A stretch of 64,000 nucleotides of DNA from an uncultured Synechococcus sp. (GTDB taxonomy: Bacteria; Cyanobacteriota; Cyanobacteriia; PCC-6307; Cyanobiaceae), in the NCBI GenBank assembly GCA_949373155.1, contig CASICK010000011.1:1-64000 (forward strand). The letters run 5' to 3'. Positions 1 through 8,813 of this stretch are shown here, piece after piece; the first letter of the stretch is position 1, and every line of letters begins with the position of its first letter. The notes below the pieces were generated by a model. That model made no database searches and was not told the DNA's origin. It worked only from the letters and a program-made list of their open reading frames with translations. The translations under genes and the position numbers were made by a program.

Positions 1-46
1 GCTTATTGTCTTGTTAGTTTGGTTTTAATTGGTGCAAGCACCTGCG

Positions 47-979
47 ATGGATATTCATAAACCGCTCAGAAGGTTGGTTCGTAGCCTTTGGTGCGCCTGC
101 TTACGTTGGGCGAAGTGCGATTGCGTCGATCTGAGTGCTGCATTTGCGTATTACACGCTGCAGTCGATCTTTCCCATTTTGCTGATTTCATTGTCAATTG
201 CTTCGTGGTTTCTTGGCCGGCAAGATGCCTTAGAGAGCAAGATTATTGCTTATGCAAGTGGTGTCTTGCCACCATCAGCGGTTGTCATTGTGCAGAACAC
301 GCTGATGAAGTTAGTACGTCAGGGGTTTGGTGCTGGTTTGTTAGGTGCGGGTGTGTTGTTACTTACTGCGGGCAATGTATACCTGACATTGCAACGTGGA
401 TCGGAAAGACTTTGGAATGGTGTGATTGTGCCACAACAACGAAACTTGCCATTTAAGCTCCAAGCCGTTCAGTTTATTCGGATTAGGCTTGAAGCCTTTT
501 TTGTTGTCATCTTGATAGGACTTTTGGTTGTTCTTGATCAGCTCAGTGCCAATGTTCGCATGATTCCTACGGCTGCTTTAGTTGAGTTGTCGTTAACGAT
601 CCCTTGGCTGGGTAGCCTTCTTTCTCATATACCTGTCTTGCAGTTTGGTCGGCTGATGGTTCCATTTCTCGGATTTTCAGTTTCAGCACTATCTCTTCAG
701 TTTTTGCTCCCAAGTCGCCGAGTGCCGTTTAAGCCTCTAATACCTGGTTCGTTATTAATTGGCTTTGCTCTCACTGTTCTTAATCTTGCGGTTAGTCGTA
801 GCATCTTATCTTTAGGTTCTCGATTTCAGGCCTATGGAGTGATTGGCAGTGTTCTTGTTCTCACCCTGTGGGTTTGGATGGTGGGTGTTGTGATTTACTT
901 TGGCCAATGTTGGAGTGTTGAACTAGCGAAGGCCTCCACCAGGCATGGCAGGGAACCGAACAAATCAAGCCATGCCTAA
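47..979 (+). CDS. YihY/BrkB-family inner-membrane protein
   Basis: About 310 residues with an N-terminal amphipathic stretch and roughly six long hydrophobic segments, the usual size and layout of the YihY/virulence factor BrkB family. The early motif AFAYYTLQSIFP matches the family's first conserved block, and segments near LVLTLWVWMVGVVIYF close the membrane part. The family was once called ribonuclease BN, but that activity belongs to another protein; its true role is unknown and may be transport. The frame is open from a TTG at 29; the ATG at 47 is preferred because it follows codons of no family character. It ends before a short gap to the next plus-strand gene. Confidence 0.8.
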   Translation: MDIHKPLRRLVRSLWCACLRWAKCDCVDLSAAFAYYTLQSIFPILLISLSIASWFLGRQDALESKIIAYASGVLPPSAVVIVQNTLMKLVRQGFGAGLLGAGVLLLTAGNVYLTLQRGSERLWNGVIVPQQRNLPFKLQAVQFIRIRLEAFFVVILIGLLVVLDQLSANVRMIPTAALVELSLTIPWLGSLLSHIPVLQFGRLMVPFLGFSVSALSLQFLLPSRRVPFKPLIPGSLLIGFALTVLNLAVSRSILSLGSRFQAYGVIGSVLVLTLWVWMVGVVIYFGQCWSVELAKASTRHGREPNKSSHA

Positions 980-1030
980 ACGCAAAAAAACAGCGATTAT
1001 GAGAGCATCGTTCGTATGGAGTGTGGATTG

Positions 1031-1381
1031 ATGGGACGTTTCCCTCCACTCCTTTGGTTGCTTCTGTTAGCGCTGTTGCTGCTGCCTACGGCAGCAGGCC
1101 GGATTCTGCTTGATTTAGCTGGAGGCCTTCTATTCACACTTCTGGCCTTACCGATTGTTCTCGGTGGCTTGGGGTGGATTGGCTGGAAGGTGTTACAGAG
1201 CCGGGTCAGAACGTGTGAGGCTTGTGGTTTGAGCACAATGACAACAGACGCTCAATGTCCTGCTTGCGGATCTCCTCTTCCTGCAAAACAATCTGGTGGT
1301 TCAACAGCGAAAGCTCTTGATGACTCTCTGCCAGCGAGTGACGTCACAATCGATATCAAGGCCGAGGACGTAGATCCCTAG
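1031..1381 (+). CDS. Small membrane protein with C-terminal zinc ribbon
   Basis: About 116 residues. The first 60 form two hydrophobic helices rich in leucine; a soluble tail carries CEAC and CPAC pairs (about residues 62, 65, 76 and 79), a typical double CXXC zinc-ribbon knuckle. The last 30 residues are polar and acidic. An ATG at 1016 is also in frame, but the one at 1031 has a GGAG about 9 bases upstream. I do not recognise a named family. A membrane-anchored zinc ribbon suggests a scaffold or assembly role, which is inference only. It converges on a DUF2834-like gene four bases downstream. Confidence 0.65.
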   Translation: MGRFPPLLWLLLLALLLLPTAAGRILLDLAGGLLFTLLALPIVLGGLGWIGWKVLQSRVRTCEACGLSTMTTDAQCPACGSPLPAKQSGGSTAKALDDSLPASDVTIDIKAEDVDP

Positions 1382-1385
1382 TCAC

Positions 1386-1742
1386 TCAATTAGATTCTTG
1401 TTCTGTATTAAGCGCAAGTAGTTTTCGTTCTCGTAAATAGAGGAAGAGTGGTCCACCGCAAGCGAAGGAAATGCTGAAGCTCACGATTAAGGCGATCCAC
1501 CAACCCTTGACCTGCAGCTTTCTTCCTTCGGTAACGATCCAAATGCTGAAGGCTGATGCAGCAATTAAAAGATCCCTATTCAAAGAGCGAGAGGCTGCAT
1601 TGATATTGGCATCTTGGATGAAGGTTTGAAGATCAAATCCACCTCCAGGATTCATTTGCATGAATTCGAGATTGGCTTGCCAAGGGAGAATGGCTCCAAG
1701 GATGGCAAGTAAGAGGTAAATCCATGGGAGAGATTTATTCAT
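1386..1742 (-). CDS. DUF2834-like membrane protein
   Basis: 118 residues with three predicted membrane helices. The N-terminal WIYLLLAILGAILPW and C-terminal GGPLFLYLRER blocks fit the DUF2834 family of small bacterial membrane proteins of unknown function. The frame extends upstream to 1859, but that part lies inside xseB and has no family character; the start at 1742 overlaps the end of xseB by 8 bases, suggesting translational coupling downstream of xseA-xseB. Function unknown. Confidence 0.65.
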   Translation of the reverse strand: MNKSLPWIYLLLAILGAILPWQANLEFMQMNPGGGFDLQTFIQDANINAASRSLNRDLLIAASAFSIWIVTEGRKLQVKGWWIALIVSFSISFACGGPLFLYLRERKLLALNTEQESN

Positions 1743-2019
1743 TTTTGCTTGTGTCGAGAGTTCGTTCTTCCATGGTATTCGGATTAAGCTGCCGTACTGA
1801 TTGCTCCACCTGGTTGAGCAGCAAGTCACAGCGATCGAGGTAGATCGACGCATGAGCATGATTTCTCTGTAGATCCGCTAGGGGAACGGAATCGTCTTGC
1901 AATTGGCCTAACAGCACATCGAGAGCCTGTAACGCCTCTTCATAGCTGAGCTTGGAAGCATCTTCTTTCCAGGTGTCCTGTTCAGATGTCTTTGATGGTT
2001 CGGGCTTTTTGCGTGGCAT
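1735..2019 (-). CDS. xseB: Exodeoxyribonuclease VII small subunit
   Basis: 94 residues. The central LSYEEALQALDVLLGQLQDDSVPLADL-type helix pair, with the ExAL and LxxLE-like spacing, is the XseB signature, extended here by a polar N-terminus rich in Lys and Pro. With XseA it forms exonuclease VII, which degrades single-stranded DNA in both directions. It starts five bases after the xseA stop, so the two subunits are co-transcribed, and it overlaps the downstream membrane-protein gene by 8 bases. Confidence 0.88.
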   Translation of the reverse strand: MPRKKPEPSKTSEQDTWKEDASKLSYEEALQALDVLLGQLQDDSVPLADLQRNHAHASIYLDRCDLLLNQVEQSVRQLNPNTMEERTLDTSKNE

Positions 2020-2024
2020 GTCAG

Positions 2025-3197
2025 TTAGAGAGATGCTTGTGAGTTGGATGTTTTATTCGCCTGAATTGTTTTGGTAACGGCCTGAATCACACCATCCTTA
2101 AGACGAATTTGTACCTGTTCATTGAGGCTGACGTCATGAATGCTTTGAAGGGGTTGTCCGCTTGTTGTTTGGAGCATCGCAAAGCCCCGATGGAGCCATC
2201 GTTGGGGTGAAAGAGCACGCAACAATTGTTGTCGCTGTTGCCACTGATCTCGGCGACGTTGTAAGGCAATAGCAGGCTGAAGTGCACGGAGGAGCAGATG
2301 TCGGTCTTTCAGCTGTGAGCTGGCTTTCTCTAGTCGCCAGCGTTTGTATTCGCTAAGGCGTGTGCGCCTTTGAATGATTGTTTGTTGTGCTGATTCCTTG
2401 CTCGGCATCAGTGTGACCATCGCTGCTGTAGGAGTTGCCGCGCGATGGTCCGCCACAAGATCAGCAACGGTGAGATCATCTTCATGTCCTAGTCCAGTCA
2501 CGACTGGAAGTGGGAAGCTGGCCAACATTCGGCAAACGTCCACATCATCAAAGACCATCAAATCTTCTCGGCTCCCTCCCCCTCGGGCGATCACGATCGC
2601 GTCTAATCCGAGCTGATCATGCTGTTCCGCAAGGCGACTAAGAACTCCGCAAATGATCGTGGCAACCTCTCCTTGAACAGGGATCGGAACCACAAGAAGC
2701 TCGCTTAATGGCCAACGCTCTTGTGCTGTACGCAGCATGTCTGCGAGTGCTGAGCTTGGAACGCTTGTTAGGACGGCAATCCTTTTGGGGTAGGGCGGCA
2801 ACTTTCGTTTCCGGCTTGGGTCAATGACGCCCTCCTCGAGCAATTGTGCCTTGACCGTTTCAAACCGTCTCAACACGGTGGTAAGGCTCGGCCTGATATC
2901 GAGTACCTGTACGGCAAGGCTCGCCCGCGCTGACCAGAAATTGAGCTTGCCAATCACGGTGACTCCGTCACCGTCAGCAGGGACAAAGTCCAATTGTTTT
3001 AATTTTGAGGCCCAGGCAACAGCCGTGATGCTCGCCTCTCCATCGCTCAAGGTGAGCCAGAGATGGCCCTTCTTGACTTGAGGCCTAGAAGCTGTTGCTT
3101 GGATCACAAACCGAGGTGCAAACCCCCGTTCCAGCAAGACCCCAATCGCGTTGTTGAGTTCGCGGACTGAGTATGTGGGTAGTGATTCAGCGCTCAA
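2025..3197 (-). CDS. xseA: Exodeoxyribonuclease VII large subunit
   Basis: 390 residues. The N-terminal third is an OB-fold for single-stranded DNA, followed by the catalytic core with IAVLTSVPSSAL, the glycine-rich IARGGGSREDL and PVVTGLGHEDD blocks, and the HRAATPTAA motif. A shortened coiled-coil C-terminus makes it smaller than the roughly 450-residue E. coli protein, as is common in cyanobacteria. It is the catalytic subunit of exonuclease VII and acts in the cytoplasm on single-stranded DNA. Its start overlaps the end of a small membrane-protein gene on the same strand. Confidence 0.92.
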   Translation of the reverse strand: MSAESLPTYSVRELNNAIGVLLERGFAPRFVIQATASRPQVKKGHLWLTLSDGEASITAVAWASKLKQLDFVPADGDGVTVIGKLNFWSARASLAVQVLDIRPSLTTVLRRFETVKAQLLEEGVIDPSRKRKLPPYPKRIAVLTSVPSSALADMLRTAQERWPLSELLVVPIPVQGEVATIICGVLSRLAEQHDQLGLDAIVIARGGGSREDLMVFDDVDVCRMLASFPLPVVTGLGHEDDLTVADLVADHRAATPTAAMVTLMPSKESAQQTIIQRRTRLSEYKRWRLEKASSQLKDRHLLLRALQPAIALQRRRDQWQQRQQLLRALSPQRWLHRGFAMLQTTSGQPLQSIHDVSLNEQVQIRLKDGVIQAVTKTIQANKTSNSQASL

Positions 3198-3363
3198 GAC
3201 GTTGGTATGCCAATCCCCAATAAATGCACACGATCCCAGAGACGATGCTCAGGATGATTCCCCACGTCTGGTGAACCTGTGTCAATCCGATGGCGAGAAG
3301 CACCAACATGAAGCTCAGCAGCCTGGCTCCCTCACGGCGGCTGCTAGCAAAGAAGGGAAGCAT
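3187..3363 (-). CDS. Small two-helix membrane protein, 58 aa
   Basis: A 58-residue frame, too short for common gene-finding cut-offs. It starts MLPFFASSRREG, then has two hydrophobic segments (LLSFMLVLLAIGLTQV and WGIILSIVSGIVCIYWG) separated by a short polar turn and ends AYQRLER. The stop overlaps the xseA start by 11 bases, which supports translational coupling and argues that it is real. Two helices with a charged N-terminus are typical of small cyanobacterial membrane proteins. No function can be named. Confidence 0.6.
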   Translation of the reverse strand: MLPFFASSRREGARLLSFMLVLLAIGLTQVHQTWGIILSIVSGIVCIYWGLAYQRLER

Positions 3364-3417
3364 TGCTAACGACGCGAATCTGTCCAGTTTGACCTAGCGG
3401 GCGGTTCCCATAAAAAA

Positions 3418-3441
3418 GTCCCACCATTTTTATGGTGGGAC
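3418..3441 (-). terminator. Rho-independent terminator of the hli gene
   Basis: A perfect 10-bp inverted repeat (GTCCCACCAT / ATGGTGGGAC) with a 4-base loop. Read on the minus strand it is followed by six T residues, a classic intrinsic terminator placed about 35 bases after the hli stop. Confidence 0.88.
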
Positions 3442-3475
3442 TCAAGGCTGGGACTCAGCACAGCCCTAGAACGAA

Positions 3476-3619
3476 TCAACCAAGGCCAACTTGAGTAAGG
3501 ATGCCTTGTCCAGTGAGAAGCTCGGTGCCCAGGCCGATGACGAAACCAAGCATGGCGAGACGGCCATTCCAGGTTTCAGCAAAATTAACGAATCCAAAGC
3601 GGGCTGCGTTGTCAGACAT
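3476..3619 (-). CDS. hli: High-light-inducible protein (single-helix Hli)
   Basis: 47 residues. The motif ETWNGRLAMLGFVIGL is the conserved chlorophyll-binding helix of Hli/SCP proteins (ExxNGRxAMxGF), with glutamate and asparagine as Mg ligands. Such proteins sit in the thylakoid membrane, bind chlorophyll and carotenoid, and protect photosystem II assembly intermediates under stress. The start at the Met of MSDNAARF is chosen because only this portion resembles the family; the open frame continues upstream without it. It stands alone, followed by a strong terminator, so it probably has its own promoter. Confidence 0.9.
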   Translation of the reverse strand: MSDNAARFGFVNFAETWNGRLAMLGFVIGLGTELLTGQGILTQVGLG

Positions 3620-3708
3620 GTGAAACTCCGATACCCCCAGATCGTAACAAACCGTAGCGATCTCTTGACTGTTCCTTTGGATACATTTATAGCGATCGCA
3701 GAAGCCCT

Positions 3709-6267
3709 TTAAGGGTGAGCCTTCCTTTTCGCTGTGGGTTCGGCCTTGGCTGGATCCTCTGGCCATGGGTGCTTTGGGTAGCGACCACGCATCTCCTTTC
3801 GTACCTGCTGGTAGCTGCCCTGCCAAAACCCAGCGAGGTCACGGGTTCGTTGCAGTGGACGTCCTGCAGGTGATAACAATTCAACGGTCACGGGGAGTTG
3901 GCCGTTTAAAACAGCAGGACCATTGATGCTGCCAAACATTTCTTGCAATTTGACCGACAGCACAATGTCGTCATTTTGATAATCCAGTGCTGCATTGCGC
4001 CCTGATGGGATTTTGATCTGCGTTGGTAAGAGTTGATCCAGTTGCTGCCGGTTCGGCCAGGTGAGATCACCCCAAAGAGCTTCCATCAGTTGCTCTTCCT
4101 TGACGTCGTCCCAGCCTCTACAGCCCATCAAAGTGTCTCCAATCCAGGTGTTGGGATGCTTTTCCAGATGCTGGAGAGTGCGTAGCGGCCACGGGTCTCC
4201 CAACTGTTGGTGGGCTAGATCGAGACGACTGCGAAGCTGCTTCGTGCGCTGGCTCCATGGAAGTGCCGATAGACCGTCCTTGCTGAGTTGTTTGACCAAG
4301 ACGTCCCGGCTTTGTTCGCAAGACGCTTGTTGTTGTGGCTGTCGTTCGAGTTCCAGAGCACCAAGCTGCAAGACCCGTTCCGCTCTGACCCGCTTGGCTT
4401 GCTCGTCCCAAAGCACACGCTCTTGCCAGTGACCGTTCTGCTCTGCAAGGTCCCGAACCCATAGGTGTGTCAGGGGTAGCGCAAGTCGGATCTTGGCTCT
4501 CGTGTCACCGAGGTCAAGCTGTGCAATCGCAAGTGCCTCAGCTCCATCGAGTGGATCGCTGACCTGCAGAGCCGCACCCCGGCCCTGGCGCAGTAGAAAT
4601 TGTCCGCGTTGTCCTGGACGGGCCATTGCAATCCATTCTGGAAAAGCTGTTGCAATCAGCTGCGCTGCGAGTTGCTCGTCTGTGGCCTCAATGCCTTGGG
4701 GCTCTCGCTCCTGTTCAAATTGACCTAGTTGTTGGAGCCATCGACGGCTCTGATCGAGGACTGTTCTGAGGCGATCGGCTGCCGCCCGATCTCCTGGAAT
4801 TCGCGCTGAGCTCCGGTGGTCGCGGAGCAAGAGCATGCGAGCCCAAAGGTCGCTTCCGTGGTTGTTATGGCTTAGAAGGTCGCGCTCATTGAGGATGGAG
4901 GCGAGATCAGCTCCTACTTGGGGCCGCCCCAAGGCATGAGCTTGAAGAAGGAGCAAACCCAGGCGCGGATGGGCACCAAATCGAGCCAATCTCTGCCCGG
5001 TGTCCGTGGGATGTCCTTCCGAAGTAAGTGCTCCAAGCTCAAGCAATTGCCGCCGGCCTTCCTGAAGTGCGGCCCTGGGGGGGGGCTCGAGCCAAGGCAA
5101 GGATTCGCCTAAACCAGCACCCCAGAGTGCGAGATCAAGAACGGTGGGTTGAGGGTCCGCTCGCTGCAACTCAGGAATGTCGTGGGCTGGCCTTCGTTGC
5201 TGTTCGGCAGGAGACCAAAGCCTGATGCAACGACCAGGGTTTTGGCGTCCAGCACGGCCTCTACGCTGATCAGCACTGGCTTGACTTGCCGGCACGGTGA
5301 TCAGTCCCTCCATGCCGGTTCCAGGATCAAATTGGGTGTGCCGAGTGAGTCCGCAATCGATTACAAGGCGAACACCATCCAAGGTGAGGGAACTTTCGGC
5401 GATGGACGTTGCCAAAATCACGCGGCCGTCCTGCTCGTGGTTGCAAGGCTTCAGGGCTCGCCCCTGCTCAGCGAGGGATTGCCTTCCATGCAGAGCGATG
5501 ACCTCCCATTGGCTCAGCAGGCCTGACTTGAGTAAACGTTGCCGGCAACGTTCGATCTCCCGTAATCCAGGCAAAAAAACCAGGATGGTGGGCGGATGAC
5601 CGCAACTTTCTTCTGTGCACAGCAGGTGGGCCATCTCCTGCTCAATCGCTCGTAAAACGCGTCCCTCGAGAGGTTCATTCGGCCGGGGCGAAAGGTGTTG
5701 CGTCTCTACAGGGAAGGCCTTCCCTTCGCTCGTGAGGACCTGCGCATGAGGTAATTGGGCGCGCAGGTTGGTGAGGTTCAGAGTGGCCGACATCAGCAGC
5801 AGGCAAAGATCCGGCCTGAGTAGTTCCTGGGCTTCTCGAACCAACGCAAGTGCTAGTTCACTATTTCGACTGCGCTCATGGAATTCATCAAAGATCACGC
5901 AGTTAACCCCTGTGAGCTCGGGATCGTTTTGGAGTCGACGGAGGAAGAGCCCATCCGTCATCGCTTCGATTCGCGTGCGAGAGGAGCGCTTTTGCTCGTG
6001 CCGCACGGAGTAGCCCACGCGCTCCCCAAGGGGTTCGTTGAGGCTGACCGCAAGCCTGGTTGCGGCCGCCCTTGCCGCAAGTCGCCTGGGTTCAAGCATC
6101 AGGGTGCGACCAGGAAGAGGCTCCGTCCCTGCAATTTCTCCAAGAAGTGCCAAGGGCACCCGAGTTGTTTTGCCTGCACCCGGCGGTGACTGCAGTAAGA
6201 CCGTGGCACCTGGAACAAGACTGGCTCGCAGCCGTGGCAGTAAGGGGTCAATCGGGTACTCGCCCAA
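3709..6267 (-). CDS. hrpB: ATP-dependent helicase HrpB
   Basis: 852 residues, near the usual length of HrpB. Helicase motifs appear in order: SPPGAGKTTRVPLAL (Walker A, about residue 28), DEFHERS (DEAH-type motif II), MSATLN (motif III) and QRRGRAGRQNPG (motif VI). The C-terminal half contains the HrpB-specific domain, ending with the GSYQQVRKEMRGRYPKHPWPEDP block that is diagnostic of HrpB. It belongs to the DEAH/RHA family and probably remodels RNA or RNA-protein complexes; the exact substrate is unknown. Followed by hli on the same strand after 90 bases. Confidence 0.93.
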   Translation of the reverse strand: MGEYPIDPLLPRLRASLVPGATVLLQSPPGAGKTTRVPLALLGEIAGTEPLPGRTLMLEPRRLAARAAATRLAVSLNEPLGERVGYSVRHEQKRSSRTRIEAMTDGLFLRRLQNDPELTGVNCVIFDEFHERSRNSELALALVREAQELLRPDLCLLLMSATLNLTNLRAQLPHAQVLTSEGKAFPVETQHLSPRPNEPLEGRVLRAIEQEMAHLLCTEESCGHPPTILVFLPGLREIERCRQRLLKSGLLSQWEVIALHGRQSLAEQGRALKPCNHEQDGRVILATSIAESSLTLDGVRLVIDCGLTRHTQFDPGTGMEGLITVPASQASADQRRGRAGRQNPGRCIRLWSPAEQQRRPAHDIPELQRADPQPTVLDLALWGAGLGESLPWLEPPPRAALQEGRRQLLELGALTSEGHPTDTGQRLARFGAHPRLGLLLLQAHALGRPQVGADLASILNERDLLSHNNHGSDLWARMLLLRDHRSSARIPGDRAAADRLRTVLDQSRRWLQQLGQFEQEREPQGIEATDEQLAAQLIATAFPEWIAMARPGQRGQFLLRQGRGAALQVSDPLDGAEALAIAQLDLGDTRAKIRLALPLTHLWVRDLAEQNGHWQERVLWDEQAKRVRAERVLQLGALELERQPQQQASCEQSRDVLVKQLSKDGLSALPWSQRTKQLRSRLDLAHQQLGDPWPLRTLQHLEKHPNTWIGDTLMGCRGWDDVKEEQLMEALWGDLTWPNRQQLDQLLPTQIKIPSGRNAALDYQNDDIVLSVKLQEMFGSINGPAVLNGQLPVTVELLSPAGRPLQRTRDLAGFWQGSYQQVRKEMRGRYPKHPWPEDPAKAEPTAKRKAHP

Positions 6268-6279
6268 TGCCTCTAGCCC

Positions 6280-6384
6280 TTAACTGAAAAGATTGATCAT
6301 CCCAACGAGCAAAATGCTGCTGAGGGCTCCGAAGGCTGCCAAGAGGCGAACCAGTGGACCAACGCGAACAGGGATGGAGGCCAT
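6280..6384 (-). CDS. Candidate 34-aa single-helix protein
   Basis: A short frame reading MASIPVRVGPLVRLL and continuing into one hydrophobic helix ending GMINLFS. An AAGGA ribosome-binding site lies 8 bases before the ATG, which is the main support for translation. It ends 12 bases upstream of the hrpB start on the same strand. The size resembles small thylakoid subunits, but I do not match it to a named photosystem or cytochrome b6f subunit. Confidence 0.45.
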   Translation of the reverse strand: MASIPVRVGPLVRLLAAFGALSSILLVGMINLFS

Positions 6385-6484
6385 GAAGAAATCCTTAAGG
6401 CCGGATTGGATTCATATTTAGCTGAGCTCAGGGAGGATTCTCACTCCCTGGTTGTAGGGCTTCACAACTTCTCCAAATCAGGAG

Positions 6485-6868
6485 TCAGCGAATGTGCCGT
6501 GCGCCGTCAACCGGGTGGTATTCCTCCCCCGTGAGCTCCTCGTAAACGATGGCGGGGAGCCCTGTTTCGAACATTGTTTGCAGCGCTTCCTTGAGATAGG
6601 GATTCCAGCCACCGGTGCTGACATCGCCATGACGCACGGTCCAGTCCCAGGTGCCTTGTAGGTCTCGTGGAATGCGGCCTTCGCGATCTCGGCGTGCCAC
6701 TAAATCCAACGATTCCACCAGTCCTACCTGAATCGGATCTTTCCCGTAGGCAGGAGTCAGGCTGAGCTCAAGCCGAACAGGATCTTCTTTCAACAGCCTT
6801 AAGCGGAAGCGGGGCGGCAGTTTCACGGATTTGATTACCGCCGCCACAATCCGTGTTCTTTGGTCCAC
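6485..6868 (-). CDS. Conserved cyanobacterial hypothetical protein
   Basis: 127 residues, soluble, no signal peptide or membrane segment. It begins with a basic stretch (MDQRTRIVAAVIKSVKLPPRFRLRLL), followed by an alpha/beta-looking body with the block GTWDWTVRHGDVSTGGWNPYL and an acidic region GEEYHPVDGA. I recognise no domain. Isolated between two small genes on the same strand with 50-100 base gaps. The codon use and composition match neighbouring genes, so it is probably real. Confidence 0.65.
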   Translation of the reverse strand: MDQRTRIVAAVIKSVKLPPRFRLRLLKEDPVRLELSLTPAYGKDPIQVGLVESLDLVARRDREGRIPRDLQGTWDWTVRHGDVSTGGWNPYLKEALQTMFETGLPAIVYEELTGEEYHPVDGARHIR

Positions 6869-6925
6869 CTAGGAGTCCCCTCTACGAGTCAATCGGGCAA
6901 CTCAAGCAGTTGCCATTAACCCAAC

Positions 6926-7192
6926 CTATTCACCGGGGTTCGAAGTTGGTTTTGGCGGCTCACTATCGCCGCCAAAACGCACAGTCAAAAGATCCTCTTC
7001 GGTGAGGCGTCCTTCTCCATCGAGGAGCTCTGGATGAATCGTCAGGCGACCTGTCCGGTCGACTTTTTCCGCGACGAGCGGTTTGCTGGCAGCGTTGAAC
7101 CCGCGTCCCATCACGCGAAAGGCTTGCCACAAAAGGACGATGAAGATCAGTCCATAAAAGAGAGGAAACAGGCTGCTGAGCATGGCAATCAC
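6926..7192 (-). CDS. Membrane-anchored DUF2973-like protein
   Basis: 88 residues with one N-terminal hydrophobic helix (LFPLFYGLIFIVLLWQAF) and a soluble tail with DRTGRLTIHPELLDGEGRLTEEDLL, which looks like the cyanobacterial DUF2973 family, though I rate that match as moderate. The topology suggests an anchor with the tail in the cytoplasm. Upstream divergent gene is the HtrA protease. Function unknown. Confidence 0.6.
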   Translation of the reverse strand: MIAMLSSLFPLFYGLIFIVLLWQAFRVMGRGFNAASKPLVAEKVDRTGRLTIHPELLDGEGRLTEEDLLTVRFGGDSEPPKPTSNPGE

Positions 7193-7370
7193 CGCTGAAC
7201 TCGGAGATGGGCCGAACCATCCCGCCCATCATCGCTCTTTTTGACACAGGGACGCTGATTTTGTGGACCCTGGTCGCATCCAGTCATGAAATCACAGGAA
7301 ATGGGTCTGTTCTTGTAGAGATTCACTGCCTACGGTCACATTGACTCAGATCATTGATGAAATCGCGGCC

Positions 7371-8492
7371 ATGGCGGTGTTTAATCCTTTGCTCCCATTC
7401 GTCTGCGCTGGTGCGTTGACGTTTCCAGGGATGCTGATGCAACCGCCGCGAGCCTTCGCATCGGCTGCCCCACAGGTTGTCGCTCCAACATCGTTCGTTG
7501 CGCAAGCCGTTGCACGCAGTGGACCGGCTGTTGTCACGCTTGAAACACAGCGAACGGTCCGGACGGCTGGAGGAAATGGGCTTCCTCGGAGCTTGATGGC
7601 GGATCCATTCCTGCGCCGTTTTTTTGGGATGCAAGCTCAAACGGCCCCGCGTTCACGGGTAGAGCGCGGGCAGGGTAGCGGCGTGATTTTTGATGAACAA
7701 GGGTTGGTTCTGACCAACGCTCATGTTGTGGAGAATGCGGAACGCGTGATGGTGGGACTACCTGATGGCAGACGCGTTGCTGGTCGGGTGATTGGACAAG
7801 ACTCGCTGACCGACCTGGCAGTGGTGCAGTTGGAAACCAGAGGGCCATGGCCTACGGCTCCCTTGGGCAACTCAGATCGTCTTCAGGTGGGGGATTGGGC
7901 TATCGCTGTAGGAAATCCGTATGGCCTTGAAAACACAGTAACGATGGGGATTGTCAGCAACCTCAATCGCAACATGTCCCAACTGGGCATTTCAGGAAAG
8001 CGTCTGGATCTTATCCAGACAGACGCTGCGATTAATCCTGGTAATTCGGGTGGCCCGTTGTTGAACGCCCGTGGTGATGTCATTGGAATCAATACCCTCG
8101 TGCGCTCAGGGCCAGGGGCTGGCCTCGGTTTCGCAATCCCCATCAACAGGGCACGGTCGATCGCCAGTCAGCTCGTGAAGCAGGGAAGGGCGAGTCATCC
8201 CATGGTGGGTGTAGGCCTTTCAACGGTTCCTGCTCTCACGCCAAGATCGAGTGCTCCTCCTGGCGCTGTGATTCGATCAGTCGTGCCGGGTGGCCCTGCA
8301 GATCGCGGAAACTTGCGAGTCAACGATGTGATCGTTTCGATCGATGGAAAAGCCATTGGCAATCCCGCTGAAGTTGTTTCAGCGATTGATCGACATGGAG
8401 TGGATCGCCCCTTAAATCTTGATGTGATGCGATCTGGTCAACGTATTACTCTCTCAATTACGCCCGTTGAGATGACATCTTTCCGTCGATAG
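7371..8492 (+). CDS. HtrA/Deg-family periplasmic serine protease
   Basis: About 373 residues. The N-terminus is a signal-like hydrophobic stretch ending near PPRAFASAA. The trypsin-like domain carries the full triad: His in VLTNAHVVE, Asp in SLTDLAVV and Ser in GNSGGPLL. One C-terminal PDZ domain follows ([18 protein letters not shown]). This is the HhoA/HhoB/HtrA layout in cyanobacteria, a protease and chaperone for damaged exported proteins. The frame is open from a TTG at 7341; the ATG at 7371 gives a better signal peptide. Which paralogue it is cannot be decided. Confidence 0.9.
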   Translation: MAVFNPLLPFVCAGALTFPGMLMQPPRAFASAAPQVVAPTSFVAQAVARSGPAVVTLETQRTVRTAGGNGLPRSLMADPFLRRFFGMQAQTAPRSRVERGQGSGVIFDEQGLVLTNAHVVENAERVMVGLPDGRRVAGRVIGQDSLTDLAVVQLETRGPWPTAPLGNSDRLQVGDWAIAVGNPYGLENTVTMGIVSNLNRNMSQLGISGKRLDLIQTDAAINPGNSGGPLLNARGDVIGINTLVRSGPGAGLGFAIPINRARSIASQLVKQGRASHPMVGVGLSTVPALTPRSSAPPGAVIRSVVPGGPADRGNLRVNDVIVSIDGKAIGNPAEVVSAIDRHGVDRPLNLDVMRSGQRITLSITPVEMTSFRR

Positions 8493-8510
8493 TCATCTCA
8501 TATTTATTAT

Positions 8511-8696
8511 TTAGCTATCTGTGTCTTTGAGTTGCTCTACGCACTGTGTGATGCATTCCCCATCATCGAGGGAGCATGTAGTGATGCACTCGAAGTAGGT
8601 CTCAACCGCGTCCCAGGTCTGTGCATGCTCAGCGCTTTCAGTCATGGAAGCGGGGGTTCCCGCGGGAGTGACATGACGTGATTGCGTTTTGTTCAT
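8511..8696 (-). CDS. Small twin-CX3C protein
   Basis: 61 residues, soluble and acidic. The C-terminal half has C37-X3-C41 and C48-X3-C52 separated by six residues (SLDDGE) and flanked by helix-forming sequence, so the two cysteine pairs could staple a helical hairpin. The N-terminal 25 residues are Thr/Ser rich and look disordered. No named family recognised. It sits convergently 18 bases from the end of the HtrA-like protease gene. There is no signal peptide, so an oxidised state inside the cell would be unusual; metal binding is the alternative. Confidence 0.6.
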   Translation of the reverse strand: MNKTQSRHVTPAGTPASMTESAEHAQTWDAVETYFECITTCSLDDGECITQCVEQLKDTDS

Positions 8697-8813
8697 GGCC
8701 GACTGGGGATCATTGATGTCAGCCTATCCACACCGTCTGAACTGGTAAAGGGAAATGAGTCTTCCTGCCTAACCAAGTGTGAAGTTTCGTCTTGCGATCG
8801 CTGAGATGCTTTG

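Noticed and set aside
3685..3700. GCGATCGC (HIP1) palindrome as a regulatory site
   Set aside because: HIP1 is a generic repeat in many cyanobacteria; only scattered copies are seen here (also near 8794).
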